Shown here: positions 19,601 to 30,500 of the stretch, piece by piece
How positions within the stretch are numbered: the stretch's first letter is position 1
Layout: the number at the start of each line of letters is the position of its first letter
Source: Aurantiochytrium sp. KH105
Taxonomy: Eukaryota; Sar; Bigyra; Thraustochytrida; Thraustochytriidae
Length of the DNA: 64,000 nucleotides
Assembly: GCA_003116975.1 (NCBI GenBank)
Contig: BGKB01000041.1
Location: 457,530 to 521,529, forward strand
Direction of reading: 5' to 3'
Notes under the pieces: generated by a model
What the model was told of the DNA's origin: nothing
The model's database searches: none
What the model saw: the letters and a program-made list of their open reading frames with translations, nothing else
Translations under genes and position numbers: made by a program

Positions 19601-22072
19601 CGCTGGAGTTCCTCTTCGCTAACGCTGAATGAAGGGAAGCCTCATACGCGAGAAGAACGTAGTAAACTCACGCGATTTCAAGAACCAGATTGCAAAAGCG
19701 ATGCGAATGCCGGAAACCGCTTGACGACATGATGGTTCTGACATGTATGTACCTTTCGAACGAATCAAGGAATGGAACGCAGATAACTTAGCATACAATC
19801 AAGCTGCAATTCGAGACATCTGCTTGATGAGAATGATGAGAGCATAGCCAATCCAGCATGTATCGTTCAGTCGAGAATTAAAGAGTGCAACTTTCTTCGC
19901 GAGATGGGGTAAAGAATGTGGACAGGACACTTTACAATCTGTATTTTTCTGAAATTTAAAAAAAAAAAGGCACGCAAAACATCTCTTTGACGACTCGGAA
20001 ATGACGAGAGCAAACCAGATCCGGCAGGTTGCGTTCGGATTTATCAAGATGTGCAACTTGCTTCGCGAGATGAGGAAAGCACGCGGACAGGACAGTAGAC
20101 AATGTGTAATGCGAAGAGGCACATTAGACATCTCTTTGACGACCCGAAAATGATGAAAGCAAACCAGATCGATCAGGTTTTGTTCGGGTGAATCAAGATA
20201 TGCAGCTTCTCTTCACGCAAGGAAGGCATGCCTACGCTCGTCCCGACGTAATCTGCTCTCCAAGAAGAAGAAGATTTATCGTCATTTGCGAAGGCGTCAG
20301 TTTTACGTCGCTGCATCATGCCGTAGTGTGTGCTTTGAGACGCGGGCGAGAAGGCCCATTCTGACTCACTAAGTCAACTGGTGCTGTTGATTAGCAATAA
20401 CAGCAGCGACACTTGCGCATAGTCTCTGAAGAAAGACTGACAGTGAGTCGAGCCCGTGCTCTCCAGACGCTCTCTTTCGATGACGCAGGCGGACGCATTG
20501 CAATTTCGTCACTATTTTGTGTTTTCCAAAGAAACGCTGCTCTTTGCATCGTTGGCCCCAACCAAGAAACATGCTACCCGAGAGACGCTCATCAAAGTTG
20601 CTGCTTTCAAGACACTCACCCTCTGAGTATAGGTGTTTGTTGCATGCACTCCTCGGTGTGAGAAAACAAGTAGGGGGCCTATTGGGCGCGTCACATGAAC
20701 CTGCTGGACTTCCATTGATGTAAAGAGCCATCCATGCCCTGACCGCAAGCGCCGCAGCTGACCAGGAGGCAAGACATACATCGTGCCGAGACTTGACCCT
20801 CATTCTACACCAACGAGCCTGCGCGCGCCAGCGCACGAGCTGTCGATTCGCTGCGCCCTCGCGGACTGTGCGGCAATCTCACGCGCACAGCAGCCTCGCC
20901 GAAGCAGCCTGCCAGGTGCGATGGCTTTTTCTGCACAGGGTAAAATGGTGGCTGCAAGACGCGGTGCACCGCCCGCCGCACATGTTCCACAATTTTCGGA
21001 GGCAGAGAAAGCGTCCAGCCCGTCTGCGCTGCTGGCGGCTGCAAGGCGGCGTAATCTTACGCAGTGCATCTGACCTGGAGCTGGCTGCAAGAAAACCCTG
21101 CCGCCAGTTTGCTGGCCAGCTGGCTGCTTTTTGCGGCTTGAGGTGTTTCTGACAGCCAGACAGATCACACAACAACCATCTAACTGTAAGTCATGAGACC
21201 CGTGGTAAGTCGGTCGACAGCGCGGCGCACACCCTCCCGCGGGAGAGCGAGATCGTCGCGCCATCAGGGGGCAGGCAGCATAGAAAAGACCCTCGCGCGC
21301 AGCAGACCTGCGAGGCGGGCTGTCGGCCTGGCAGCTCTGGGGCCGCGTGCACTCGCATTTTGATTCGCAAGGACGGCGGTCGTCGTGATCTGGGGCGGCC
21401 GGCAGTCTCGCGCGGTGTGTGGCTTGATCGCCCTTCCGAGGCTGCGTCCAGGGAGGCGCCTCACCCACCTGGGGGAACGCGCGCGAACGTAAAATGTACA
21501 CGGCATCTGATACAAGAATAGTACGGAGGGGAAACAGCCAGCGTAGGTGAACTGCCAAAAGGCGCAACAGCCGCGCAGGGCCACGCGGCAGCTTTTGCTA
21601 CGGACAGATATGGTTGAGCAGGACAGACTTGTAGCTGGTGTCAGGTGGCCGCCCCTGCACGTGCTGATTTTGCACTTCGACCTTCGCCGCGTGCAGGGAC
21701 AAGAAGGCTAGACTGACATACATAACAAGGCAAGACAAGGCAAGACAAGGCACGCTTGCTTGGTGTTCTGCTCGTAGTCGCTTGTCCCTTCCTCGCTCGC
21801 GCGCGCGAGGAGAGAGCAGTCCGTGAATGGCGCAGAGAGAGCTCGCCGCGTCCGCGCCCTGCCCGTCTGCGTGCCTGGCCACTTGACGCGCGCGCCCGGA
21901 CACAAGCTGCATAGAGACCTTGGAGACGCGAGCGACTTTCGCCACGACGCTACGCAGCGGTGACGAGGTAGGTCGTGCTGGCTGAAGAATCGGACTGCTG
22001 CGACAAAGGCGGCAAAAGGAAATCGCTCGACGGCCTCTTGACTCCCGAGAGCAGAGGCACAACGTAGCGAAC
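19601..22072. other. Gene-free region with a degenerate tandem repeat
   Basis: The left part (about 19600-20400) is AT-richer and contains the repeat at 19818-20230. The right part (20700-22070) is GC-rich and should contain the promoter of the acidic-protein gene starting at 22073. It also holds an AAGGCAAGAC triplication at about 21728-21752. Frames of 70-255 residues exist but have no domain and mostly no ATG start. Confidence 0.5.
19818..20230. repeat. Degenerate tandem repeat, three units of about 150-163 bp
   Basis: Units begin with ATCTsyTTGAyGA at 19818, 19981 and 20130. Within each unit the same blocks recur in order: GATGAGAGCA/GACGAGAGCA/GATGAAAGCA, then AACCAGAT, GTTCGG, ATCAAGATRTGCA and GCGAGATGrGG with GGACAGGACA. 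Unit spacing is 163 then 149 bp; the third unit is truncated. Divergence between units is clear but the block order is kept. Confidence 0.7.
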
Positions 22073-22264
22073 ATGATGAGTCGAATGTTGAGCTTGGGCC
22101 AAGGGCCCGCCGACGGCAAAGTTGATGCAATCGACGACGACGAAGAGGTCATTGCGCCCGAGGAACTCGGCCAACAAACCTTGACGCAAAGGTTGCCCCC
22201 TGGACTCGGGCTCGAGGCCGAAAGCGACGAGGATGTAGAAAGTGAAGACGAAGAAGAAGAAGAA

Positions 22265-22300
<36 letters not shown>

Positions 22301-23479
22301 GATGACGATGACGATGACGATGAAGAGAATGACGACGACGAGGAGGATGACGACAACGACGACGAAGAGGAGGAGGAGGAGGAGGAGGAGGAGGAAGAGG
22401 AGGAGGAAGAGGAAAAGGTCGAACCGACCGAACTCCACCGCTTTCGACTCAGACCCGACACCCCACCAGTGACGCAACGCCAAACTGTCACTGCACCTGC
22501 TCCTGCACCGATGGCGCAGGACATGGTCCCTACAGAAAACCTCATTGACTTTTCCTCGGAAGACTTGGTCACGTCTGCTGCAGAGGTAGAGAACGCAAGA
22601 ACCTTACTGGGCCGCCGCGAAGAGGTTCTCTCCATGTTCCGAACAAACGCAGACATTGTCCACAAGCAAGCCTGGGCGCAGGTTCGCACGCTTTTCAACC
22701 CCATCTTTGCGTGCTACTTGATGGTAGCCCCTTGCATGGTTCGAGGAGCAAGGCAAGCCGAGGAGGCCGGACGGAACACCTCATACCTCATCACTTCCAA
22801 AGGTATTGGAACTTTTGCAAGACGTATCGATGAAGACTCGTGTGCGTTGCCCCGCAATGTCGGATACACGAGCGGCTTTATTCCTTGGGACGACATCATC
22901 CTCATTACGACCTCTGAGGAGGGCGGCGAGACCTGCTGCGCCGCCTCGTACCTGGTTGTCAGTATCTCGTATTCGCGCATTCGTCGGCGGCACTCGGGCT
23001 GGTCCTTGCACATGGAGGGCCAGCCAGAGACGGTAAATGAGTGGTGGTACGTGAACGACGCAGATGAGGTCTGTAGACTGCTCAATGAATACTGCGACCG
23101 CTACTCTTCGGTGCCCCGGCATAACTCGTCGTTCAACAGTTTGACCTCGCGCGGATCCTTAATTGAGAATCCAGAGGGCCCGATCGATTCCATGGACTCG
23201 CTTCGTTCACTGCGCAACCGTCTTGATTCGATGCTGCCGCCCGAAGAGCGCGAGGTCAAGCGCATTTTTGTTGTGAACTCTCGTAGCCCACATGCCGGCG
23301 AAACCGTCCACGTGACGAATGACACTGAATGGGGGGCCTTTATTGAATCGATTGAGATTTCACTCTCCATCACCACGAAACCCTCTTCAGTGATCTTTTT
23401 GCGCAAAGGCGAAGCTCGCGTCAAGATCTCTTCTGTCGCAGACTTGGAGCACGATGATCGCGTCTTTGTCGAGGTGTAA
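22073..23479 (+). CDS. Unknown protein with a long acidic tract
   Basis: 468 residues. Residues 50-114 are an almost pure Asp/Glu run (an Asp-rich half then a Glu-rich half). A Pro/Ala linker follows. Residues about 170-335 form a globular part with a hydrophobic strand pattern ending in WWYVNDADEVCRLLNEYCDR, which resembles the last strand and helix of a PH-like fold; this is only an impression. A second small domain near the C terminus (about 385-468) has alternating strands and could be PB1 or ubiquitin-like. No signal peptide or membrane segment. I do not recognise the family; no function is assigned. ATG at 22073 is followed by a second ATG codon. Confidence 0.75.
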
Positions 23480-24121
23480 AGAAGGACTGGGCAAAATGTC
23501 CATGCGAGCATGCATGTTTGTATGCATGCACGCAAGGAGGTAAAGTTCAAGGACTCGCGCACGCAGAGGAATCGTCTCCGTGACCGAACCCGATTGGTCA
23601 CGAGATGCATGCGCAGAAGCTTCTTGTCTTTTTCAACTCCCCTTACTACCGAATGTGTCTACTCCGCGATTCCTCGTTTTGATGTTTTCTTCCTTTTTCT
23701 GCTTTTCCATTTTAATTTTCTCCCTGAGCTGCAACAGCTTGCCCATCATGCCCGAATCTGGTTGCCTGTCTACTTATTTGACACCACTGTTCTCTTTCTT
23801 CTTCTGCGAACGATTACACACGCTCACGAGAAGCTTTCGTTGTGCACAAAATCGAATTTGCAGATCATTTTTCTCCATTTGTTTTCAGAGATTGCGCTTG
23901 CCGGCGCTGTGTGTTCTGTTTGTAATTTAGGAGCCAGGAGGGAGAGTAAAGGATTGACTGTGAAAAATTGTGGAGAATAGAGGAAATGACGCCGTCAATA
24001 AGGCAAAGAACCAGAGAAACCGTTGGATCCTAGAGAAACAAAACTCGAGGCAAACCAAGAACCAACCGTGTCCTACGTATATGCACTGGAAAGAAGTGAG
24101 AGGCAAAAATATTACTTTACT
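23480..24121. other. Convergent spacer, AT-rich
   Basis: Three-prime flanks of the acidic-protein gene (+) and PEX11 (-). Contains a CATGCATG cluster near 23508-23530 and long pyrimidine-rich stretches (TTTTCTTCCTTTTTCTGC). Open frames here are translations of those tracts. No gene is supported. Confidence 0.6.
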
Positions 24122-24826
24122 TTACTTGATCCAGATGCCGTAGAGAGCGGCAAGCGAGGACACGGCGCCCACAAGGCCGACGACATCGTCGCCGTAGCTC
24201 GAACCGCGCACGGCCTTGAAGACCTCGGCAGAGTTGGCATACGTGACAACGTCAAAGACGTTCTTGACGAGACCAACGACGTTGGCACCCTGCTTCTCCT
24301 CGGCCTTGACGCGCTCGGCATCCTCCTTGGCAGCCTCCACGACGAGAGCCTGCTTTTGGAAGTCGAGAACACCAATGGCCGTGTTGAGCAGCGCAGCGGT
24401 CAGGCGGAACTTGTACGCCTTCTTCTTGAGAGCATCCTTGTCAAAGTCCGCAACCTTGAGCGTGGTGAGCCACACGGCGTTATCCAGCATGAGAAACACG
24501 GTCATGCATGCGCGCAGGATGATGCTCATGGTCCGTTTGGGGTCGTCCTTGCCATTTTTAACGAGCTCGACGAACTTTTGGTACTCCTCGAGCCACGAGC
24601 CCACCTTGAACGCCTTGCGGTGAAGGCCAATGCCCTTGCTGAGGAGCTCGACGCGCTTGGCCAGATCCGACTTGGCGTCGCCCTCGCGAAGCTTGACCAC
24701 GAGAAACTTGGTAAAGTACTGCACGAGCCTCAGCAGCTTGTCGCGCGCCTTGAGGTCTCCCATGAACTTGACCACATTCTTGAGCTCTGCGGGCTTGATC
24801 GCCTTGGGCACCAGTCGCGCCGACAT
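24122..24826 (-). CDS. PEX11: Peroxisomal membrane protein PEX11
   Basis: PEX11 proteins elongate and divide peroxisomes by remodelling the membrane with an N-terminal amphipathic helix. From the ATG at 24826 the protein has 234 residues, the usual family size. It shows the expected early helix (ARDKLLRLVQYFTKFL), a central YKFRL...LLNTAIGVLDFQKQAL region and a hydrophobic C-terminal segment (VVGLVGAVSSLAALYGIWIK). An in-frame ATG at 24964 would add 46 Arg/Gly/Ala-rich residues of spacer-like composition, so the downstream start is preferred. Together with CPT2 in the same window it fits an organism with active fatty-acid turnover. Confidence 0.87.
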   Translation of the reverse strand: MSARLVPKAIKPAELKNVVKFMGDLKARDKLLRLVQYFTKFLVVKLREGDAKSDLAKRVELLSKGIGLHRKAFKVGSWLEEYQKFVELVKNGKDDPKRTMSIILRACMTVFLMLDNAVWLTTLKVADFDKDALKKKAYKFRLTAALLNTAIGVLDFQKQALVVEAAKEDAERVKAEEKQGANVVGLVKNVFDVVTYANSAEVFKAVRGSSYGDDVVGLVGAVSSLAALYGIWIK

Positions 24827-26261
24827 TCTCCCTTTTCGCTCTTCCCGCGCGCCTCCTCGGCCTCGCTGCTCCGCGCGCCGCCCTCGCCTTCGCGTCTGTC
24901 CGTCACAGCGCTTGCCTCCGCTCCCTACTGACGCTGCTGCAATGCGGCTCTGCGCGGCGTCCATTTCATTTCGCGCATCCTTTTATCCTTCCATGAAATG
25001 CAGCATTCGACTCCCCTACTTGCGTGCTCCGCAACTTTCACTTACACTGTCCGCATTCTCCACTTACCGCTACAGCATAGCTGAGTCTCCCCCTTTCCAC
25101 TGCAGGCAGGCAGTCAAGTCAACCCGTTCTTTCCGTGCGCAACGCATTTTACAAAACCTGCGCAACGCTTTTTCGCTTCTCTCCCCGAGAAGGGCGCGGG
25201 GTGTAGACGCCAAGTCTGCTCGGGACCAGCGCATAGGAATATCCCACAGCTCGCTGACTATGCGGCTGGCGGGGGAGGTACTGTGTAGACGTTTCCCCCC
25301 CTGCGTGCATGCCCCGCACTTCCGCTCGGCTCCTCCCACTTCCGCTCCGTAGGCCCTTTTCCACCTTCTTCTCTCCCTTTGCGCTTGGGGGGTACTCGCG
25401 ACCTCTCATCGCCTCAAGACTTGCCCCGCCTCCCGCACCCGCTGCCCGTTTCCCGCCGCAGCCAGTAAAACGCAAGTCAGTCATCCACGCGCGTAAAGGC
25501 CACTCCCTGCACCGCAAGTCCGCTATACGCGCACGCCCACTGCCGCCAATATCCCCACACTTTCCCCACACCATCCCCGCAGCCCCTGCGCGCGTGCGAG
25601 CGCGAGCGGGGGATGGGCCCGCACACCACGCCTGCAACGTCCCTAGAGCTCGCTAGGCCGTCGCTAGACGTCACAGCCATCGTCGCCACCATCGTAGACA
25701 TCCCGGGCGCGCCCTGGAGTTGCTATCTCGCAGTGGACCAGCGTCGCACGTGTCTGTCTTTATTCGTGTGTCGCGTCCGGAAATACACACCACGAGCAAG
25801 TAGACCATACCATACGTACTACTGCTGCTGCCGCTGCGAGCTCCGGACGAGGGAGGGAGACCAGAACCGATCGCCTCTCGCTCGCTCGCTCGCTCGCTTG
25901 CTCGCTCGCTTGCTTGCTTCGTGCCCGCGCTCGGGCTCGGCTGTGCTGCGCTGCGCCGCGCTGCGCTGCGCGTCGCGGTCGCGGTCGCGGTCGCGGGCCG
26001 GGGCTGGACGGCCCAAGTGGGTTGGCTTGGGTTGAGTAGATTTGTCTGATTTGATTGATCGGAGCGCATTGGCGGCGCACGCTCGGACGTGCGCGGCACG
26101 CGCTGCAGAGCGCGCAGAGCGCGTATACGCGGGCGGAAAAGGACGTACGCGGGGTCGCTCGCGGGGTCGCGCGCGGGGTCTCGCCCGGGCGGGGCGGAGG
26201 GAAAGAGGCGCGGCGTTGGGCGGCGTGAAGCGGGAGTGTGAAGGAAGCGAGGAGCGAGACC
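24827..26261. promoter_or_regulatory. Divergent intergenic region between PEX11 and the membrane protein gene
   Basis: About 1.4 kb separating two genes transcribed outward, so both promoters must lie here. GC-rich, with a CGCTCGCT/CTTGCTCG ladder at about 25878-25920 and GGTCGCGGTCGCGG repeats at about 25976-25998. No gene is supported; the frames crossing it are Arg/Pro/Ser-rich. Confidence 0.55.
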
Positions 26262-27269
26262 ATGACGTACCTGAGGTTCGAGGTGGACGGCGGCGAGCTC
26301 GAGGCGCGAGAGCTGTCGAATATCATCGCTGAGGGCCTCAGCGACTATCCGGCGTGGCTGCTGCTGGTCGTGTACGCCAGCATTGGCGTGGGCGCCTTTC
26401 TGCTGCTGCTGCTGGGATGCTACTTGTGCAGGTGTATCGGTGCCCGCGAGACGGGCGACCCGGCGCTCGCTCATAACCCGTACCCGCGAGAGTACGCAAC
26501 CGACAATCCGTATAGGGCCGGTGGCGGCCGCGTCGTGAGCTCTGCGCCAGCGCTTGCAGACTTTATGAGGGCTAATCCTGTCCATACCGACGACTCCAAG
26601 AGCGGAACCGGTAGCCACGGAAGTCGGGGTAGCCAGGAAGACAGTGACGAGTTCGAGGTGCGTCGCTCCCAGGCGATCGCATCTTACAACAAACGCGTCA
26701 GCACGAACCACTCGGGCGAAGACTATGGTCGTCTTGATGCCGACGCCAAGGAACGTATTCGAAGCATTCGGGTCGAGGGTAACTTGCAACCTTTTGGCGT
26801 GGCCAAGCCGTCCGCCAAGGCACTTCGTATGCTCGGTGTCGAAGAGACCGCAATCCAGCGACCTTTTGATGAAGATATTCAGACACGCATGGAGCGCGTC
26901 GCTACTCGTGCAGGTGGCGGTCTTTATGCCCCAGGCCTTGCGACCGCCAAGCTTGGTGGGCAAATTGCACAGGGTTTCAAGGAACGTCGCGCTAAACAGC
27001 TCGAAAAGGCCGAGGCGCGCAAGGCTCGCGAGGAGGAGCAGCGCCGTCTCAGGGAGGCAAAGATGGCCGCTCAGGGTAACAAGCCTGCTCCACCGCCCAA
27101 ACCTACCACACCCAAACCAGAAGCTGAAATGAAACCAGGCCCTAACAAGCTTGCTGCTTTTCTCGCAACTACCTCTGATCAAGGCCAATTTGCAAATGAC
27201 GACGACGATGATGACGAGGAGGAGGACGACGATTCCGATTCGGACGACTCGCTCGACTCGGTGGTGTAA
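26262..27269 (+). CDS. Single-pass membrane protein of unknown function
   Basis: 335 residues. A short acidic N terminus is followed by one strong hydrophobic segment (about residues 31-58) ending in LGCYLCRCIG, whose Cys cluster next to the membrane may be palmitoylated. The remainder is presumably cytosolic. It has a Ser/Gly-rich stretch (about 100-125) and a helical Arg/Glu/Lys-rich coiled segment (GFKERRAKQLEKAEARKAR, about 240-275). A Pro/Lys linker then leads to an acidic C-terminal tail of about 25 Asp/Glu/Ser residues. No recognised domain. The ATG at 26262 (GACCATGA) is preferred over the upstream in-frame GTG. Confidence 0.78.
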   Translation: MTYLRFEVDGGELEARELSNIIAEGLSDYPAWLLLVVYASIGVGAFLLLLLGCYLCRCIGARETGDPALAHNPYPREYATDNPYRAGGGRVVSSAPALADFMRANPVHTDDSKSGTGSHGSRGSQEDSDEFEVRRSQAIASYNKRVSTNHSGEDYGRLDADAKERIRSIRVEGNLQPFGVAKPSAKALRMLGVEETAIQRPFDEDIQTRMERVATRAGGGLYAPGLATAKLGGQIAQGFKERRAKQLEKAEARKAREEEQRRLREAKMAAQGNKPAPPPKPTTPKPEAEMKPGPNKLAAFLATTSDQGQFANDDDDDDEEEDDDSDSDDSLDSVV

Positions 27270-27524
27270 TTCCCTCGCCAACGCTCCCTCCTTTACCCTG
27301 TTGCCATGGGCTAGCAGCAGCATTTGTTTAGGGCAGCATTGCCATGGTAAGGACGGATTATAACGACGACGACGATTACAAATTCAAAATCCCCCAAAAG
27401 ATGTGTTCATGTTTGTTTCCTTTTGATGTTTTCCTTTTGATACTGATTGTCTAAGATGTTGTTCGGATGTGTATTGGCCGAATGAAGCTCTCTTTCCCAC
27501 GTCATTTTGTACGTCTCCCCCCAT

Positions 27525-30500
27525 CTAGATTTTCCACAAACGAACCTTGAAGCCGAGAACATCGGACGACATGGTTCCCATTGCCGAAAGTATGGTCACA
27601 CGGAAAAGATTGTACACGACCGGGTTGAGAAGAATTGCCTTATAAGCATCTTTGCCGGGTTTGCTCTCCGATGAAAGGAGCTTGATAGCGATCTTGAGCA
27701 TGTTGTTGCACGCAACGAGCTCCTCCTTGTTTGCGGGGTTCGCGAAAAGCTGGATATAAATGTTCAGTTGCTCTGTGTACAGCACTCTGGCGCTCGCATT
27801 GTACTTTTTCTGCGTGTCGCTTGCAAGGTTCATGAACCTGTACATGAAGATGCTAAACGTCGTCGAAAGGAGCAAGGTCGCCCAATCGTCAAGTCGTTGA
27901 AAGGACCATGCCCCAGAAAAGAGTCGCAGACAGACACGCGCAACCACCGTCAACGTCACGATCACGAGCGTGTTAGCTGCTGCATCGCCAAATTGATACG
28001 TCGAATTATGCGCCTCGCGAGAATCGTTGCGCAGGTCCAACCATACGCGAATATGATTGACACGATTCAAGCGAAAGTGCGGCAAGCGCGCCTTTTGCGA
28101 CCGACGCGATGATGTCAGTTGCCCAAAATACTTTGCGTATAATAGACGTCGCCGAAAGATCTCCTCCGCAATGACCACAAATTGAAAAAAGATGGCAAGC
28201 AAAAACAACGTTGCCAGCATACTCGAGAACGAAATGAAAATAGCCTGCTTGTCGTACCTCTTCGAAGCTGCGGCAATCATCGCTTCCAGCATTGTGTGCT
28301 CGCAACGTTCCTGGTCGGCAATGTAGCAAACGAGCGGGTCCGTGGTCGTGTCCAAACCGCCCTGCGCCACACGTGACGTAATATTTATCGACCCCGATCC
28401 CATATTCGTCGTGCCGTTGGTCTGCAAGAGCGCCGGCGCGCACACAGACTCTTGGAGAAAGGTATCGAACCCACCAAATGAAAGCAAGGCCGCGCTCTCG
28501 GGTTGATCCGCAAACCAACACAGCGCAGGCAGGACACTCTCTGCGCAGCGAAACAAGGTTGGCAGCGCGGCCATGGCCAAGACGGAAATATCTGCAATGC
28601 GAACGCGCGTCCGATCGAGCTTGCTCATGCTGATGCGCTCGTAAATGCGATTTCGCACGTCTGATACAGAAAGCGTGCTCTCTTGGGGGCCCGCGCTCGA
28701 CCATAGCAAGCTGCGCACGGATGAAGTCTTGTGCATCAGCCGGGGACGTCTACGCGCGGCGCTACCGCTCCCAAGGTGCAGAATATCGGGCCCTCGGACC
28801 GGCGGCGCCAAATAGCTTGCGTCAGCCCTTGTCGAGGGCGGCGACGAGGCGCTCGACTTGGCTGAAGAGTTGGAAATAGGGCGCGCGCGACCCTCTGCGT
28901 TCGACGCGGCGCCGGCTTGCTCGGGTCTCTCGTCATCCCCCGACAGAGTCCCGCCGCCCGCTCTGAGACCCAACGCTGGCGCGGCAGATCTTGTGCTGGT
29001 GACCGTCTTTTGCGACAGGGGCCTTCCCAGACCTTCGAGCGAGTCTTTTTTGTTCTGGACCTCGTCCAAGTCGGTCTGCTCCTCTTCGTCGCTCGAAATG
29101 GAATCGTCTTCTTCGTCGTAGTCATCGTGATCTGTCACATATTTGACACTTCCCACAGAAAAGGCGGTGCTGCTCCGGTTTGGCATGCGAGAGCCGCCGT
29201 TTTGCCTAGGCTGCCGCAAACCCTGGCCACGAGCCTGTTGGGCGTTGCCCAGTTGTTCAGCCTGCTGTCGCTGTTGGAGTCGCCGTTGCAGCATTTGCTG
29301 CTGTTGCTGCTGACGCTGGCGTTGCTGGCGCTGTTTCTCCAGGGCTTGCGCCACATCAGGACGGAATGCGCTTGCCTCGTTCGCCTGCGCGCCTGCAGCC
29401 GGTGGCACATCTTCGCGTTCCTTTTTCAACGCCGTCGTTACAGCATTGCTCACGGCGGCGCAATGACCGAGCATAAAGGCCACAACAAGGAGCAGAATTA
29501 GAGACGAAACAATCTCGTACCGCGTCACCTCGGATGGCTCCTCGGGACTAAGCCAGTACAACGTCGTAGCAGAGAGCTGCATCATGTAAACCATGAGGCT
29601 TACAATAAGCCACCTTGTTTTGAGCTTGCCCGACCACCAAGAGAGGAAGAGGGGAAAGAGCAGCACGCGCACGGTCCACATTTGGCCCTTGCGCACGCTT
29701 GGGCGGTCGAGTTTCTTGCTCGGCTTGATGCGAGTCTTGCGCTTCATAATGTCAAAGTCAAACATCTCCGGCCCACCAAGTGCGCGTGGCGACGCCAACG
29801 ACTTGGCACGCATCACATCCGGACTTGCGCTCGAGTCGTATTCGCCAAGGTCAAAGTCAGAATCCTCCTCGTCGTCGAGTCGAAGACTCACACTCGAGAC
29901 GCCAACATCGTTTCTGCTGCCGCTCATGATGCCGACGCCAGTCATTCTACTGCCGGGAAATTGGCGTGAACGTTCGCGCACGAGCCGCTCATCGAGTTGC
30001 AGACTTGATCGCGTGTGGAGAGGCTGCGGACGGCTATCCTCGCTTTTTTGCAACGAGATATTGTCTTCGCCTTCAGTTGAAGTGTCGTCGATGCCGCTCG
30101 AGGCTTGACTTGCGCTGCCTGGCGTCGTTGCGCCAATATCTTCGTCAAGCGCCAATGGGTTGCGTGCTCGGCCAGGCCCGAGGAGAGTTTCAGGAATGAG
30201 GCTGTCCGCAGAGCAATCGCGCAGCAGAGGCGGTTCGGCTACCCGCGCAACGGCAATATGCGCATGAGCATACGCAGTGTCTTCGTCTTCAGTATCCTCG
30301 TCGGCCCCTGGTTTGTGGCGGTTGCGCGTCGCGTTTGCGAATCGTGCGGCTGCGGCCGGCGCAGTCTCGTGACCGTTCAACTTTGCAGGGCTCGCTTCGT
30401 CTTCGTCGGACGTGAACAGTGTTCCTTCGCGCGCCACGCTGTACTGGACAATGCTCCCGCTGCTGTGCGACTTCTTCAGCCTTTCCGCATGCGCGGGCGC

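Noticed and set aside
24023-24931. 302-codon plus-strand frame opposite PEX11
   Set aside because: It is the antisense shadow of PEX11; the minus-strand protein has clear family similarity and the plus-strand one has none.
24827-24964. 46-residue N-terminal extension of PEX11 from the ATG at 24964
   Set aside because: Arg/Gly/Ala-rich, spacer-like and absent from the family; the start at 24826 gives the normal length. It remains possible.
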